A stretch of DNA of 64,000 nt from Haematobia irritans (lineage: Eukaryota > Arthropoda > Insecta > Diptera > Muscidae): contig NC_134398.1 of assembly GCF_050003625.1 (NCBI RefSeq), positions 73,151,635-73,215,634 on the forward strand, written 5' to 3'. Of the stretch, positions 11,748-25,095 are shown in pieces. Position 1 is the first letter of the stretch. Each line of letters opens with the position of its first letter. Both the position numbers and the translations under genes were made by a program. The notes under the pieces were generated by a model. It was given only the letters and a program-made list of their open reading frames with translations. It had not been told where the DNA came from and did no database searches.

Positions 11748-12382
11748 CACTGAAAAAAATATTGGCGTGAGGTCAAAGATTTCATGTCTTTAAAACACGA
11801 ATGCAAATTTTGCTTAGCATAGAAGACGCATTTCCCTAATATAAAGTTTTTTTCCTTGTCCAAAAGTCGATAAACTTTTCAATGAAATCGTATTGTCCTT
11901 ATAATTAAGTGATTTGACTTAAACATGGGTATCATAACATGAAAGAAAAAATGTTTGGGTTAAGGTCAACTTGACTTTAATAATTCAGAAAAATTCTTTA
12001 AATTTAAATTTGTTGTCTTTTTTGCATCTTGACTACAAAGCAAAAAATCGTTCAAATATAGGACATGTTTTGCAAAACTTTATTTTAAAGAAGTTTTTTA
12101 CTTGAAACATTGCATAATTTCTACTGGAAGTCGAGTCTTAATTTGGAGAATAAAGTTGTCGTTAACTCGTTTTTAAAGGACTTTGCATATGAAGAAAAAA
12201 AAGTGAGAAAGCGAAAAATTAAAATTTGCTTCCTAGAAGCAAATACACAAAACACAAATTTAAGAGAATTGTGTCTTAAAAGTATCCTTACTTGTATTCT
12301 CCGCTTCTTTGGCTCGGAATCAATACCAAATTTTTTAAAGTAAAGACAAAATCTTTGGAACGGGGCGAGCTTTTTTTCAGTG
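11748..12382. mobile_element. CACTG-ended MITE, 635 bp, in D2
   Basis: The inverted ends are CACTGAAAAAAA on both sides. TA flanks it (11746-11747, 12383-12384), and the host sequence GAGATGGTAACACAA is restored on removal, as in D3 near 11500. Interior is AT-rich with no credible ORF. Confidence 0.85.
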
Positions 12383-12463
12383 TAACACAAGTGTTTGTCT
12401 ACATAGTGGTGAAGGGAATAATATATTCGGCTCCGCCTGACTTTAGACTTTACTTACTTGTTC

Positions 12464-13711
12464 TTTATATTAATCCATCCTAGCTTAAATTTCCAAATAT
12501 GGACTTGTTTACAACAATATTCTACATTGAGATCTTGGAGTTACATCGTTGAACGAAGAAGTAAAACATTACAGTTCGCGATACATAACTTCTCTTAGTA
12601 ATAATTCCATCATACTAGAAGCACTGACGAGGTGAAGAGGCTGAAGAGATATCATATTCTTGATTTACCATACACGAAATAAATAGTTATGAAATATAGA
12701 GTACTTTGTCGAGATTGCTGGAACTCGATGCACAGTCAATGTAAATAGTTATAAGATTTGCTTGTTGTTTTGTTGAAAAAAGATTGCAAATAATAAATAA
12801 ATAAAAAAAAATATCAATAATCAATCATCACAAAAAGTTTTTATTCGTCTTCCAAAGAACTACCTTACTGCGAAAAGCAAACGGGATATTTGTTTGCCTA
12901 AAACTTCGTTTGGGAGGAAAGAATTATTTTTTTGCGTGCGGCCACTATACTCACAAATCGTGTCCATTTCTCATAATTCTTTTCACTTCGTATGGTAATA
13001 GAGGCCAATATTTCAACCAATCACATTGTGGTCGTCGATGTTATCTTCGAGTTACGAAACGGAGATTGTTGCTGCTAGTGATTTAATGCTAATCGCAAAG
13101 ACCAATTGGTATTGATGTTTTAGCTTGAGCGCTGATGGCTCAAATATCTATGCTCTTAATGAAATGGTAGATTACTTTCTCAACTTCTAAAAAATATAAT
13201 TCAAAATTATTGTCGCTACTCTTACTCTTACTGTATTGTTGTTTTTTGTTGGTTGGTTGTCAAATTTCTCTTAAAAGAAATAATAGACAAATTGTTGAAA
13301 TAAGCTTGTGATGCCAACAAGAATATTACTAGACCGACATTAGTTTAAATGAACGCAATTGACGAGTGTTCAAAAGTGGAATAACACAAATTTGATACTA
13401 ATGATGCTCCCGTGCGTTAATGCCAAAGCAACACTGTGACAATTTCCGGATTTTGATTTGATTTTTATTATATTTAAGGCTGGTATTAAGTTTGCATGAA
13501 CTGTGCAAAATGGGCAATTTTTTAATATTTCATAAAGAAAATAACATTTTTCAAAAGTTACACACAACATTTAAAATATTTTATTGTAGTACTTTTTTGC
13601 AGAATTTGTTCTATGACCAATTTATTTGTTTATGTTTTTTAATAGGTCTTTCGGTCAGTTATTTTAATTTCTTAGTAAGTTATGATTCGGTTTACATTTT
13701 GACATTAATAA
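12464..13711. other. unassigned AT-rich DNA
   Basis: No gene could be supported. A GGCTGGTATTAAGTTTGCAT stretch near 13480 resembles a segment of E elements (about 52154) and may be a remnant. Confidence 0.35.
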
Positions 13712-15279
13712 AGAAGTAAGGAAAGTCTAAAGTCGGGCGGGGCCGACTATATTATACCCTTCACCACTATATACACAAACATTTGTGTTACCATCTCAAC
13801 TACTTCAAATTTGCTGGGAGAGGTATAAAGGTTTGTGTTTCCAGATACAAATACTTTAAATAGAGAAAATTTTTTGTATTTCTAAAAAATCTCTAGAATT
13901 AAAATTTAAATCGGATAACGCCCTGGGATAAAACAACAATGTTAGTAAACAAATATGGGACATATGAAGCGAGAGAAATTTTAATGCAATTGTACAAAAG
14001 AGCTTTTATGATTTATCAGGCGATACATATGTATTCGAGATATAGGACAATTTGAGTAGCATTTACAATTTTTGCAACTCATCAGTGGCGATTTTACAAG
14101 GATATTGGTTAGATCTCGCCAAGATATGTGGTCAAGTGTGGGTTTTGATATATTATTTGGTCTAGTCGGGAGCCTTATTTAAAACACAGCCGTTCTGTGA
14201 AAATTCTGGCATTGCAGTGTATAGGATATGACTAAGATATTTTCAGAATTTTGTATAAAGTCAGGGAATTTTGGTCATATTTGTATAAACCGGAAAACGA
14301 ATATATGGAGGCTTTATCTAAATCTGAACCAAATTAGATCAAACTTGACACACCTAAATATCATATTATATATAATCTCTGTGGAAACTATCCATTCAAT
14401 TGGAGGAAAGTCCCATTGAAAATGGGTCTAAAATATGAAGAAGTCTACCATATTTCCCCAACTCTGGTGTACGTATATATGGGAGCTATACATAATCTGA
14501 ACCGATTTTGACTAAATTTGAACTGCATAGTTAGAATAATAATTCTGCAATCTCTGCAAAATTTCACGTAAATGGGAGTATAACTTTGGCCTCCGTGGTC
14601 ATATGAGTGTAAATCGGGCGAAAGATATATATGGGAGCTATATCTAAATCTGAACCGATTTCAACAAAATTTGGCACACTTACCGATACTATTAAACGTA
14701 CTCCTTGTGCAAAATTTGAAGCAAGCCAGGGCAAAACTCTGGCTTTTGAGGCCCATAGGTCCAAATCGGACGAAATATATATATGGGAGCTATATCTAAA
14801 TCGGAACCGATTTTAACCAAATTTGGCACACATAACGACGCCATTTATCCTACCTCTCGTGTAAAAATTGAAGCAAGTAAGGGCAAAACTCTGGCTTTTG
14901 AGGTCATATAAGTGCAAATCGGACGAAAGATATATATGGGAGCTATATCTAAATATGAAAAACATCGGTTTATAAACACGCCAATTATAACCAGATCGGG
15001 GATAAATATATATGACAGCTATATCTGAATCTGAACCGATATTTTTCAAAATCAATAGCGATCGTCTTTGTTCCCCAAAACGACCCTGTGCCAAATTTGA
15101 GGACGATCGGACTTAAACTGCGATCTGCACTTTGCGCACAAAAATACTAAATCGACTCAGAATTTAATTCTAAGACGATCGGTATATTAAACGATGGGTC
15201 TCCGACTTTTCCTTCTTGGCGTTACATACAAATGCACAAACTTATTATACCCTGTACCACAGTAGTGGTGAAGGGTATA
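13712..15279 (-). mobile_element. Helentron (DINE-1-like) element D4
   Basis: The 3' hairpin (AGTCGGGCGGGGCCGACT) is at the left and the 5' palindrome (ACCCTGTACCACAGTAGTGG) at the right. The GTCT tract seen in other copies is missing. This copy supplies the uninterrupted reference for both insertions into D1. Confidence 0.8.
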
Positions 15280-16421
15280 AAAATAAAAAAATAATAAATG
15301 TACAATATGAAGGATACTATACTATACTATAATACTATATCAGAGAATGTTCCTGATTGATTTATTCAGCCTCTGTTGGGTTCTGTTTTTATAAAAAAAA
15401 AGATTTGTTTGTTCCAACATCAACTCCAATTACAATCAATTCTGAAAACAATGAGACAGTTACTTTATAGCTTCGTTAATGTTAAATAAAATAATTCTTG
15501 TATACAGAGGTCAAATAAAAACTTTTCACAACTTTTCGGTGGTTTATTTCCCTTAAGTTCTGGTCTTTAGGTTCCGACTCTTCAATGGTCAATACACATA
15601 TACGACAATACACATATTTTCATATAGTCCCGTTAGGATTTAACTAACATAGAGTAGATCTTCTTTTCGATAACATTTAACTAAAAAATGTTCACCAGTT
15701 AAGTTCCTAGCTAGTATATGAATATATCAAAATGGTTAAATTTGGGAAGAATAATTCTCGTATATAAATTTCATAAGAAATTAACATAAAAGAACCAAAT
15801 TTAGTCATCTCACCCGGCCAGTTCTCGCTAAAGACTATGGAAATGTGTAGTGGCCACACTGAAACATATATGTATAGTCAGGCTTGCGAGATGGGTATCT
15901 GGCATTTTCTTTTCAGTAACTTAATGATGTCAATTCCCTTAATCTTCCTGTCCAATAAGCTCGAATAAATATTGTAATAATTTATAGTTTAAATGATTTG
16001 GACATTGAACCAGCCTGCATTGATATCAGGCTAACATAAAAATAATGAAATTTTAATTAAAATAAAGTTTATAATCTTTGCTTCAAAAACTTTTTTAATT
16101 AAATTTGCGTCCCTCCGTTAAAGTCGCATGTCTTTGAACTAAGGCTAATTTTTCTTAAAGTAAAGAAACACATTTTTGATTTAAAAAAATTGTCCTTAAA
16201 TTAATTGAAATATAGAAACTTTAGATTTAAGATAAAAACGCTTCAAATATAGACTAAGGATTTAGCGTCTTTGGTTTAAAGTTTTTTGGAATTAAGAAAA
16301 CATTTTTTACTTTGAAGTATCCGTTATAATTTGGATTTTTAAAGCATTTGATCGGAAAGAGAATGAAAATTGGATAAATGAGATTTGTACCCTAATTTTA
16401 ATTTTATTGGTCCTAGATTTA
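15280..16421. other. unassigned AT-rich DNA
   Basis: No gene seen. Starts with a degenerate ACTAT repeat (about 15315-15345). A stretch near 16080-16350 resembles the CACTG MITE interior in style but has no clear ends. Confidence 0.35.
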
Positions 16422-16783
16422 CGAAGGCAGTTCGGAAACTTCTTAGCCTAGCACAAAAAGCGCGGTATAAACAGAAAAAAGTTAAGTGTTTTGGAAACTT
16501 CCATCTCTGTTATGAACCCATGTTAAACTTTGTTTCGATCTGGCAACTCCTTCATATAGAAACAGATGTTCAAAAAAGACGCATCCCCAATTTTTTACAA
16601 TGGAAAAATTAGAAATGCGTGCTGTCACTAAATATTTACATAAAAAAGTTTATGGGGACAAGAAATTCATAATGATATGGTGAATGTGTTAGGTGAAAGG
16701 GCTCCTTCATACGCACCAATAAAAAATTGGGTTGCTTAATTTAGACTTGGTCGTAGTTACAAGCATTGAAAATGAACCACGTA

Positions 16784-18736
16784 CACGGTTGAAAAAGACT
16801 GTTTTTCATATGTTTGGCTATAAACATTATATGTTTGGAACACAAATTTTTAAACACAATATTTTTGAGTAATGTTCATAAACTAGCATAACATGTTTGG
16901 GACATATATGTTAATATGTTAGAACATATTATGTTTGGGACATAAAATGTTTGTAAATATAATATGCTTGAATGCAAACATATATTAATTTAGAAATAGC
17001 CTATAAACATATATGTGTTTAGTAGCTTGGAGCGCTATTTAACAGGGAGCGATATTGAATTAGGTTGGTGGTTGTTGCTTGTTATTACAAAATTAACATT
17101 TTATTTTTCCTTGGGCAATTGATCAGCTACTTCTTTGATCCTTACAAACTGTGTGGTCCGCTGTTCGAATCCCCGTCCGGCAAAAGGTAAAATTAAAATA
17201 AAAAAAAATCATAAAATTGAATAATTTCTTCTACAATGTTTGTATTACAGAAAAAGGTGCTAAGAACAAAAAAATCTCGTGGAAGTGAGAAAGATGTCGG
17301 GGAATATACAATTGGGCAGAAACAAAATTTTGAGCATTCAGGTCGAAAACCTACACGGATGAAAAAGACTGTTTTTCATATGTTTGGCTATAAACATTAT
17401 ATGTTTGGAACACAAGTTTTCAAACACAATATTTGTGAGTGCAAGCATATAATGTTCATAAACTAGCATAACATGTTTGGGACATATATGTTAATATGTT
17501 AGAACATATTATGTTTGGGACATAAAATGTTTGTAAATATAATATGCTTGGATGCAAACATATATTAATTTAGAAATAGCCTATAAACATATATGTGTTT
17601 AGTAGCTTGGAGCGCTATTTAACAGGGAGCGATAATGAATTAAGTTGGTGGTTGTTGCTTGTTATTACAAAATTAACATTTTATTTTTCCTTGGGCAATT
17701 GATCAGCTACTTCTTTGATCCTTACAAACTGTGTGGTCCGCTGTTCGAATCCCCGTCCGGCAAAAGGTAAAATTAAAATAAAAAAAAAATCATACAATTG
17801 AATAATTTCTTCTACAATGTTTGTATTACAGAAAAAGGTGCTAAGAACTAAAAAATCTCGTGGAAGTGAGAAAGATGTGGGGGAATATACAATTAGGCAC
17901 AAACAAAATTTTGAGCATTCAGGTCGAAAACCTATGTTGTTAGCACCTACATATATTACCTGTTTATTTTCATAATTCATTATGATTGTAAATATATAAA
18001 TAAATAAATAAAATTTTGAGCACAATATTGTTTGGGAGAATTTTTTTTATGCATATAATATTTTTGGATGCAAAATGCTTCCAAACATATTATATGTTCA
18101 CATAATAACATATTGTTTTTTAGAAGACAACATTATTGAATTTGGATGCAAAAATACAAAATGTTTGGAACTTAGACTACCCAAACATATATTGTTTAGA
18201 CCAATATGCTTTCAAACATATTATATATTGGAAGAGATCAAACATATAAATGTTTGGGCAATACCCAAAAATGTATATGCTTGAAGCAAAATATGTTTGG
18301 GAGTATATGGTATAGAAGCGATTTTTTGTGAGGGTGTATGTTGTTAGCACCTATATTACCTGTTTATTTTCATAATTCATTATGATTGTAAATATATAAA
18401 TAAATAAATAAAATTTTGAGCACAATATTGTTTGGGAGAATTTTTTTTAAGCATATAATATTTTTGGGTGCAAAATGCTTCCAAACATATGATATGGTCA
18501 CATAATAACATATTGTTTTTTGGAAGACAACATTATTGAATTTGGATGCAAAAATACAAAATGTTTGGAACTTAGACTACCCAAACATATATTGTTTAGA
18601 CCAATATGCTTTCAAACATATTATATATTGGTAGAGATCAAACATATAAATTTTTGGGCAATACCCAAAAATGTATATGCTTGAAGCAAAATATGTTTGG
18701 GAGTATATGTTACAGAAGCGATTTTTTGTGAGGGTG
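16784..18736 (+). mobile_element. X element (short E-family), outer copy X1
   Basis: It starts CACGGTTGAAAAAGACTG and ends GATTTTTTGTGAGGGTG. It is flanked by TA, and the mariner target rejoins as CCACGTAGTGGACG. Without the nested X2 it is about 970 bp. The interior is rich in AAACATAT/ATATGTTT motifs and keeps a decayed tRNA-like module 2. Confidence 0.9.
17354..18336 (+). mobile_element. X element, inner copy X2 (983 bp), inserted in X1
   Basis: CACGGATGAAAAAGACTG start, GTGAGGGTG end, TA on both sides (17352-17353, 18337-18338). The X1 target AAAACCTATGTTG is shown uninterrupted inside X2 itself at about 17930. Near-identical to X1, so a same-family self-insertion. Confidence 0.9.
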
Positions 18737-19210
18737 TAGTGGACGTCCAAAAACAGCAACAACAACAGAAATTGTAGCCAAAGTGCATGATATGGTATTA
18801 AATGATCGACGAATAAAAGTGCGTGAAATTGCTAATATCAGGGGCATCTCAAATGATCGAGTCCATTTAATTTTGCATGAAGAACTACAGATGAAAAAGC
18901 TTTCTGCAAGATGGGTGCCGCATTTGTTAACAGTCGATCAAGGAGGAGATTATATTGAAAAATAAAAATATTTTTGAAAAACTAACTATTCTCTTTCATT
19001 GATAGGCTAAGAAGTTTCCGAACCGCCCTCGGCAAAACGTCAAATTTTCAAAAATTATTAAAGTCATGGAAAGTTTCTTAAAACGTTATTACGTGAACTA
19101 AAATAGGGTCAATTTGTTAGTGTAGCGAATTATTCGCATTTTGACTTAAAAGCTAAAAAGATACAAATGCTCTGGTTACTTTCTGGAAAAGTAAAATAGC
19201 GCATAATTAA

Positions 19211-20619
19211 CACAAGTAAGTAAAGTCTAAAATCGAGCGGGGCCGACTACATTATACCCTTCACCCCTATGTAGGCCAAAATTTGTGTTACCACCTCAAC
19301 TACTTCACATTTGGTGGAAGCTATATAATGGAGACAATTTTTTTACTTCTACAAAATCTCTAGAATTAAAATTTAAATCGGCTAACGCTATCCCGTTAAT
19401 TGGAGGAAACTTCCATTGAAAATGGGTCTAAAATGTGTAACAGTTTACCATATTTCCCCAACTCTGGTGTACGTATATATGGGAGCTATATATAATCTGA
19501 ACCGATTTTGACTAAATTTGACATGATTAGGTATAATAATTATTCTGTTATCTATGCCAAATTTCACGTAAATGGGAGTATAACTTTGGCCCCCCTGATC
19601 ATATGAGTGCAAATCGGACGGAAGATATATATGGGAGCAATATCTAAATCTGAACGGATTTCAACCAAATTTGGCACAATTACCGATACTAATAAACGTA
19701 CTCCTTGTGCGAAATTTGAAGCAAATCACGGCAAAACCTTGGATTTTGAGGCCATATAAGTTCCAATCTGACGAAAGATATATAGGGGAGATATATCTAA
19801 ATCTGAATCGATTTTGACCATATTTGGCACATACAATAGTATCGTTAAAAGTACCGCTTGTGCAAAATTTGAAATAAGTCAGGGCAAAACTCTGGCTTTT
19901 GAGACCATATAAGTCCAAATCGGGCGAAAGATATATATGTGAGCTATATCTAAATCTGAACCGATTTTAACAAAATTTGACACACTTAACGATACTATTA
20001 AACGTACCCCTTGTGCAAAATTTGAAGCAAATCACGGCAAAACTCTGGCTTTTGTGCCCATATAAGTTCAAATCGGACGAAAGATATTTATGGGAGCTAT
20101 ATCTAAATTTGAACCGATTTCAATCAAATTTACCAAGCATTGGTGGAATGTCAATTCTACCCTCTGTGCAAAATTTCACGAAGATCGGTTGTAAATTTTG
20201 GCCTCTGTGGTCATGTGAGTCTAAATCGGACGAAAGATATATATGGGAGCTATATCTAAATCTGAACTGATTTGGTTGATAATTTGTAAGATTTTCGAGA
20301 TTCATAAAATATTTGGATGTACGGTATTTCAAGAAAATCGGTTGATAAACACGCTAACTATGACCAAATCGGGGATAAATATATATGGCAGCTATATCTA
20401 AATCTGAACCGATTTTTTCCAAAACCAATAGCGATTGTCTCTGTCCCAAGAAACGGTCCTATGCCAAATTTGAGGACGATCGGACTTAAATCTACTCAGA
20501 ATTTAATTCTAAGCCGATCGGTATACTAAACGATGGGTCTATGACCACTATTTCTTGGCGTTACATACAAATGCACAAACTTATTATACCCTGTACCACA
20601 GTAGTGGTGAAGGGTATAA
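19211..20619 (-). mobile_element. Helentron (DINE-1-like) element D5
   Basis: 3' hairpin and ACAAGTAAGTAAAG at left, 5' palindrome ACCCTGTACCACAGTAGTGG at right. The ~153-bp internal units match D3 closely in order and sequence. The GTCT tract is missing. Confidence 0.8.
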
Positions 20620-20899
20620 ATATATGCCGAATCAATAACTACTGGTGACGTTATTAGGCGTAGTTTTTTAGGCTATCAAAAGTGGGTAATTCTTTTGATT
20701 GCAAGGGACTACACTTAGGGTTGCCAGATTCAAATGGCCTATTGTCTGGAACTTTGGAAAAAGTTGGCTGGATTAAAAAAAATATATATGGATTTCGTAA
20801 ATCCCCAAGAGAATGATGTAGATCTTTACCCCAATTATTTAAATGATTACGAGAAGTTAAATCTGAACATTTTACATTCAGTGTCAACAATTTTCATGA

Positions 20900-21905
20900 T
20901 CAGTGCACCTTCTGTACCCTCAAGATCTGCAATCGGTCTATATGAATGCCTTACCAAATGGACCGATAAAAACTAAAACATATACACTTTTTTGTGGGTC
21001 TAAAATGCCAGTATATTTTCAATTTGTCGGGTAAAAACTACAATTTCCAGAAACACGGGAGATCGATCCAATCGGCTATGCCAAAAACATGGAGGGATAG
21101 ACACATTATTCAGCACGTCTAATTGTCGTTCTAGAATCTAGACCACAAATCGGGCGGCCGGTTTATAAGGGGGCTATATCAAAAACTGTACGGATATGCA
21201 ACATATTCGGCACACCTCCTTATGGTCCTAGAATACCTCTAGATTTCCAATTTCAGGCAAATTGGGTAAAAACTACGGATTCTAGAAGCCGTGGAAGTAA
21301 AATCGGGAGATCGGTCTATATGGGGCTATATGGGGCTATACCAAAACATGGTCCCATAGTCACCATTTTCGGCACACCTCTATATGGTTCTAGAATACCG
21401 CTAGATTTCCAATTTCAGGCAAATTGAATAGAAACTATGGATTCTAGAAGTCCAAGAAGTAAAATCGGGAGATCGGTCTATATGGGGGCTATATCAAAAC
21501 ATGGTCCGATAATTACCATTTTCGGCACATCTCTTTATGGTCCTAGAATACCTCTAGATTTCACATTGGATAAAAACTACGGTTTTTGTAAGCCCAAGAC
21601 CCAAAATCGGGCGATCGGTTTATATGGGAGCTGTATCAAAACCTTGACCGATATAGCCCTTCTTCGAACTTGGTCTGCATACAGACAAAAGACGACTCTG
21701 TGCCAAATTTCAGGAGGATAGCTCCATTATTGAAGAATGTAGCGTGATTACAACAGACAGACGGATATGCTTACATCGTCTTAGAATTTCTTCCTGATCA
21801 AGAATGTATATACTTTATATAGTCGGAAATCGATATTTCGATGTGTTACAAACGGAATGACAAACTTATTATACTCCCGTCGCCATTCTATGGTTGTGGG
21901 TATAA
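20900..21905 (-). mobile_element. second Helentron-like family, copy H2 (5' part)
   Basis: The right end (TTATTATACTCCCGTCGCCA...GGTTGTGGGTATAA) is a sub-terminal inverted repeat, followed inward by CAGACAGACGG. The interior repeats AAAATCGGGAGATCGGTCTA at about 170-bp spacing. The layout mirrors DINE-1-type elements, but the sequence is a distinct family; a fragment recurs at 38480-38960. The 3' end is not present here. Confidence 0.65.
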
Positions 21906-21928
21906 AAGGATAAATAAGTAAACGTATA

Positions 21929-22893
21929 CACGCTCACAAAAAATCGCTTCTGTAACATATACTCCCAAACATATTTTGCTTCAAGCATATACATTTTTGG
22001 CTATTGCCCAAACATTTATATGTTTGATCTCTCCCAATATATAATATGTTTGAAAGCATATTGGTCTAAACAATATATGTTTGGGTAGTCTAAGTTCCAA
22101 ACATTTTGTATTTTTGCATCCAAATTCAATAATGTTGTCTTCCAAAAAACAATATGTTATTATGTGAACATATAATATGTTTGGAAGCATTTTGCACCCA
22201 AAAATATTATATGCTTTAAAAAAATTCTCCCAAACAATATTGTGCTCAAAATTTTATTTATTTATTTATATATTTACAATCATAATGAATTATGAAAATA
22301 AACAGGTAACAACATAGGTTTTCGACCTGAATGCTCAAAATGTTGTTTCTGCCCAATTGTATATTCCCCCACATCTTTCTCACTTCCACGAGATTTTTTA
22401 GTCCTTAGCACCTTTTTCTGTAATACAAACATTGTAGAAGAAATTATTCAATTGTATGATCTTTTTTATTTTAATTTTACCTTTTGCCGGACGGGGATTC
22501 GAACAGCGGACCACACAGTTTGTAAGGATCAAAGAAGTAACTGATCAATTGCCCAAGGAAAAATAAAATGTTAATTTTGTAATAACAAGCAACAACCACC
22601 AACTTAATTCAATATCGCTCCCTGTTAAATAGCGCTCCGAGCTACTAAACACATATATGTTTATAGGCTATTTCTAAATTAATATATGTTTGCATCCAAG
22701 CATATTATATTTACAAACATTTTATGTCCCAAACATAATATGTTCTAACATATTAACATATATGTCCCAAACATGTTATGCTAGTTTATGAACATTATAT
22801 GCTTGCACTCAAAAATATTGTGTTTAAAAATTTGTGTTCCAAACATATAATGTTTATAGCCAAACATATGAAAAACAGTCTTTTTCATCCGTG
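21929..22893 (-). mobile_element. X element, copy X3 (965 bp)
   Basis: CACGCTCACAAAAAATCGC start and TTTTTCATCCGTG end, bordered by TA. It is the reverse complement of X1/X2 throughout, with the decayed tRNA-like module near 22485-22525. Confidence 0.9.
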
Positions 22894-22895
22894 TA

Positions 22896-23496
22896 GTCTT
22901 TTCTATTGAAATATTATTTCAAAAGTATATTTGGCTGGAAATATTATTGAATATATTGTAACTGGACACGACATAGAAAATCTGGAAATTCCAGCCTATT
23001 TCAGCTACATTCCAGCCCTAGCTACACTCAAAAAACAGTGAACACTCTAAGCCAAATTAACTCTATTTGAGTTCATGCAAATTATAATGTTTTACTACAA
23101 TATGAGAAAGTTTCCTTGACTTTAATAATTTTTTTTGTACGGTAGTTAAATGAACTAAAAAGGGGAAAATGTATAAACAAATTAAGTATAAAGATTTAAT
23201 CTTTCCTATTCCCCATAAAATAGTTCAGAATTTCCTTAAACTGTACATTTTAACTCAAATTTGCACATTTTGAACTTTGTATGGCGTTAAAGACATTTCA
23301 AAATGAACTCGATTTTGTTTTTTTTTTTATATTTAATTTATTATGTTTAATAATCACTAAACATTTGTATATTAACAGAAAATTTCTAAATTCATATAGT
23401 TTATACACACACATATCAAATTTAAGACAGTTCGAGGCCCCTAATATAATATTCTAACATATTAACATATATGTATATCCCAAAATTAAAAAAAGA
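22896..23496. other. MITE-like remnant (Y-type start) and AT-rich DNA
   Basis: TACACTCAAAAAACAGTGAAC near 23032 resembles the end of the Y1 MITE, and internal TTAGTTCAT-like motifs recur. No matching right end found. No gene. Confidence 0.4.
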
Positions 23497-23878
23497 AAAA
23501 AGCAAGTATAAACAGCAGTAAGTTCGGCCGGGCCGAATTTTAAATACCCACCACCATGAATCAAATATAATAGTTTACTTTGAAAACTCTTTGTCGTAGC
23601 GGGTTAATTGACAATATATAGAATTTCAGGGGGTTTGATGAAAAATATTTTCCCAAGCAAATCAGTTCATCCAGTACGCTTCCCGAAGATAAATTTAAAG
23701 ATTCTTCCTATGAAGACTAGATCAGATTCTGGATTTATAAGAACCAATTTTGTTTGAGTTGTAGAGAAATCATAAACATGTCGTGCAAATGATGAAAAAA
23801 CGCCTTGATTTGAAATCTTAAATCTGTAGATTTTCTAATGAAAAATTGGATTAATTTGCTCTAAACGAAATTTCGTTT
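23497..23878 (-). mobile_element. Helentron-like 3' end fragment, interrupted by Gypsy
   Basis: The hairpin TTCGGCCGGGCCGAA followed by ACCCACCACCATG marks a Helentron-type 3' end of another family. The sequence continues at 26371 after the LTR element, where GTTTGTCTAAAATTTC follows the duplicated GTTT. Confidence 0.6.
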
Positions 23879-23985
23879 TGTAACGATCTACGATACCATG
23901 GCCCTATTTCCCTTGGAGTTGGCTACCTACTGGCCCCAGCTATGCTCAGGTGTGGGGGCGTTCTTTTCCAACAGAAATAGGAGTC
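23879..23985 (-). repeat. left (3') LTR remnant of the Gypsy element
   Basis: It shares TGTAACGATCTAC and CCCTATTTCCCTTGGAGTTG with the right LTR. The central part matches the reverse complement of the centre of the right LTR. The inner boundary is unclear. Confidence 0.55.
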
Positions 23986-24415
23986 GATGCGAATACATAA
24001 AGAAAACTTTTAGGTACCTCTTAAAAATAATAATACGATAACTGAAAAGAAAACGATTAGATAGAAAGATATAAGTAGAAGGACGTTATTAAGATGGTGT
24101 GACCCTAGATGTAAATTGGTCACATAATATATGACATCCACCCGACCATTCAGAAAGGCATTTAATAGCTACTGACCTCGAGAGTATCCTTTAGCAAGAG
24201 TACCGAAAATGTAACGAAATTGATATAAATTATTACCGCAAAGTCCTATGATATGTTTGGAATTATGAATAACTAAATTCATGCAATAAATCGTGTTAAA
24301 ATAATATATAGAGAAAAAAAAAATGAAAAATTACGTTATAAAATGTACGTGCTTCATTTGTTCTTTATTACTTCGGCCTTAATTCCGCTAGGAGCTAACT
24401 TTGAGCTCAACTTTC

Positions 24416-25095
24416 TCAACAAAGAACTTTTCCTAAATTTCTTCTATTTACGTTTTGGCCAATCTTTAGGTCTCTCCTCCGCGATCGTTGATCATAAACT
24501 CTCTGATTCTTTTCATACGCTTCCCTGATCTTGGTTTGAATCGAATCACGCAACAGCGAAAATTTGTCTAGTCGAGATATCTCCGAGTCATATTCTTCCA
24601 ATATTCTTAATTTTCGTAAGATCTCGTAATCCTTACCATGAGTTATCATTTTTTGTCCGAAAATAATTTGGTATGGAGAAGTTCCAATACTTTGATGAAC
24701 GCTGTTCCTTAAGGCGCAATTGATACTTGGCAAAAATAAATCCCATTTGGTCTGATCATCACGTACAAATGATCGGAGGACCTCATTCACTGATCGGTTT
24801 ACCCGTTCACTCGCGTTTACCTGGGGACTGGTGTACAGTTCAATTCCATGTTTGTTTAACATTGTTTTAAACTCTTTGCTGGTAAATTGTGAACCATTGT
24901 CGGTTACAATTATCTCCGGGACACCATACCCCTTAAAAACGTAATCTACCAGATAATCTATAATATTTTTGGATACAAACTTCTTTAATGGTTTAAGGAA
25001 CGTGTACTTTGAGAAGTGGTCCAAAATGATTAAAATACGGATATGGCATTTCCTAGTACGAGGAAAAGGCCCTATTAAATCTACGTACAATCCAA
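24416..25095 (-). pseudogene. Gypsy integrase fragment
   Basis: The frame shows the integrase core: VDLIGPFPRT (first D), VTDNGSQFTS (second D) and the SERVNRSVNEVL segment (catalytic E), then the post-core FGQKM and a basic tail. This region normally inserts reverse-transcribed DNA. The N-terminal zinc-binding HHCC part is absent because the frame is joined to gag by deletion at about 25095. The chromodomain, if any, is not seen; the frame stops at 24416. Confidence 0.85.

Larger units (their letters stand above)
9073..12463 (+). mobile_element. Helentron (DINE-1-like) element D2, split by Helentron D3 and a CACTG MITE
   Basis: It starts with the sub-terminal palindrome TATACCCTTCACC...GGTACAGGGTATA and a GTCTGTCTGTCCGTCTGTCT tract at about 9217. 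It ends with the 3' hairpin block (TTCGGCTCCGCCTGA) and CTTACTTGTTC. The body resumes after D3 (from 11582) and again after the MITE (from 12383). Internal units of about 150 bp are built around AATCGGTTCAGATTTAGA. There is no Rep/helicase, so it is non-autonomous. Confidence 0.8.
16600..18965 (+). pseudogene. mariner transposase N-terminal remnant (split)
   Basis: The first part (16600-16783) matches the N-terminal helix-turn-helix region of mariner transposases but contains frame disruptions near 16660 and 16738. The second part (18739-18965) resumes with the NDRRIKVREIANI segment of the second helix-turn-helix and reaches KWVPH-like ARWVPHLLT. No DDE/D residues remain, so it cannot be active. 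The split coincides exactly with the TA insertion site of X1; the intact target order is visible at 61475. Confidence 0.8.
16422..19031 (+). mobile_element. mariner element with internal deletion, carrying nested X elements
   Basis: The inverted ends are AGTTCGGAAACTTCTTAGCC on the left and GGCTAAGAAGTTTCCGAACC on the right. The coding sequence starts at 16600 (MEKLEMRAV), is split at 16784-18736 by X elements and ends about 18965. Only the N-terminal helix-turn-helix part and a short tail remain; the catalytic domain is gone. A related fragment lies at 60869-61548. Confidence 0.85.
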
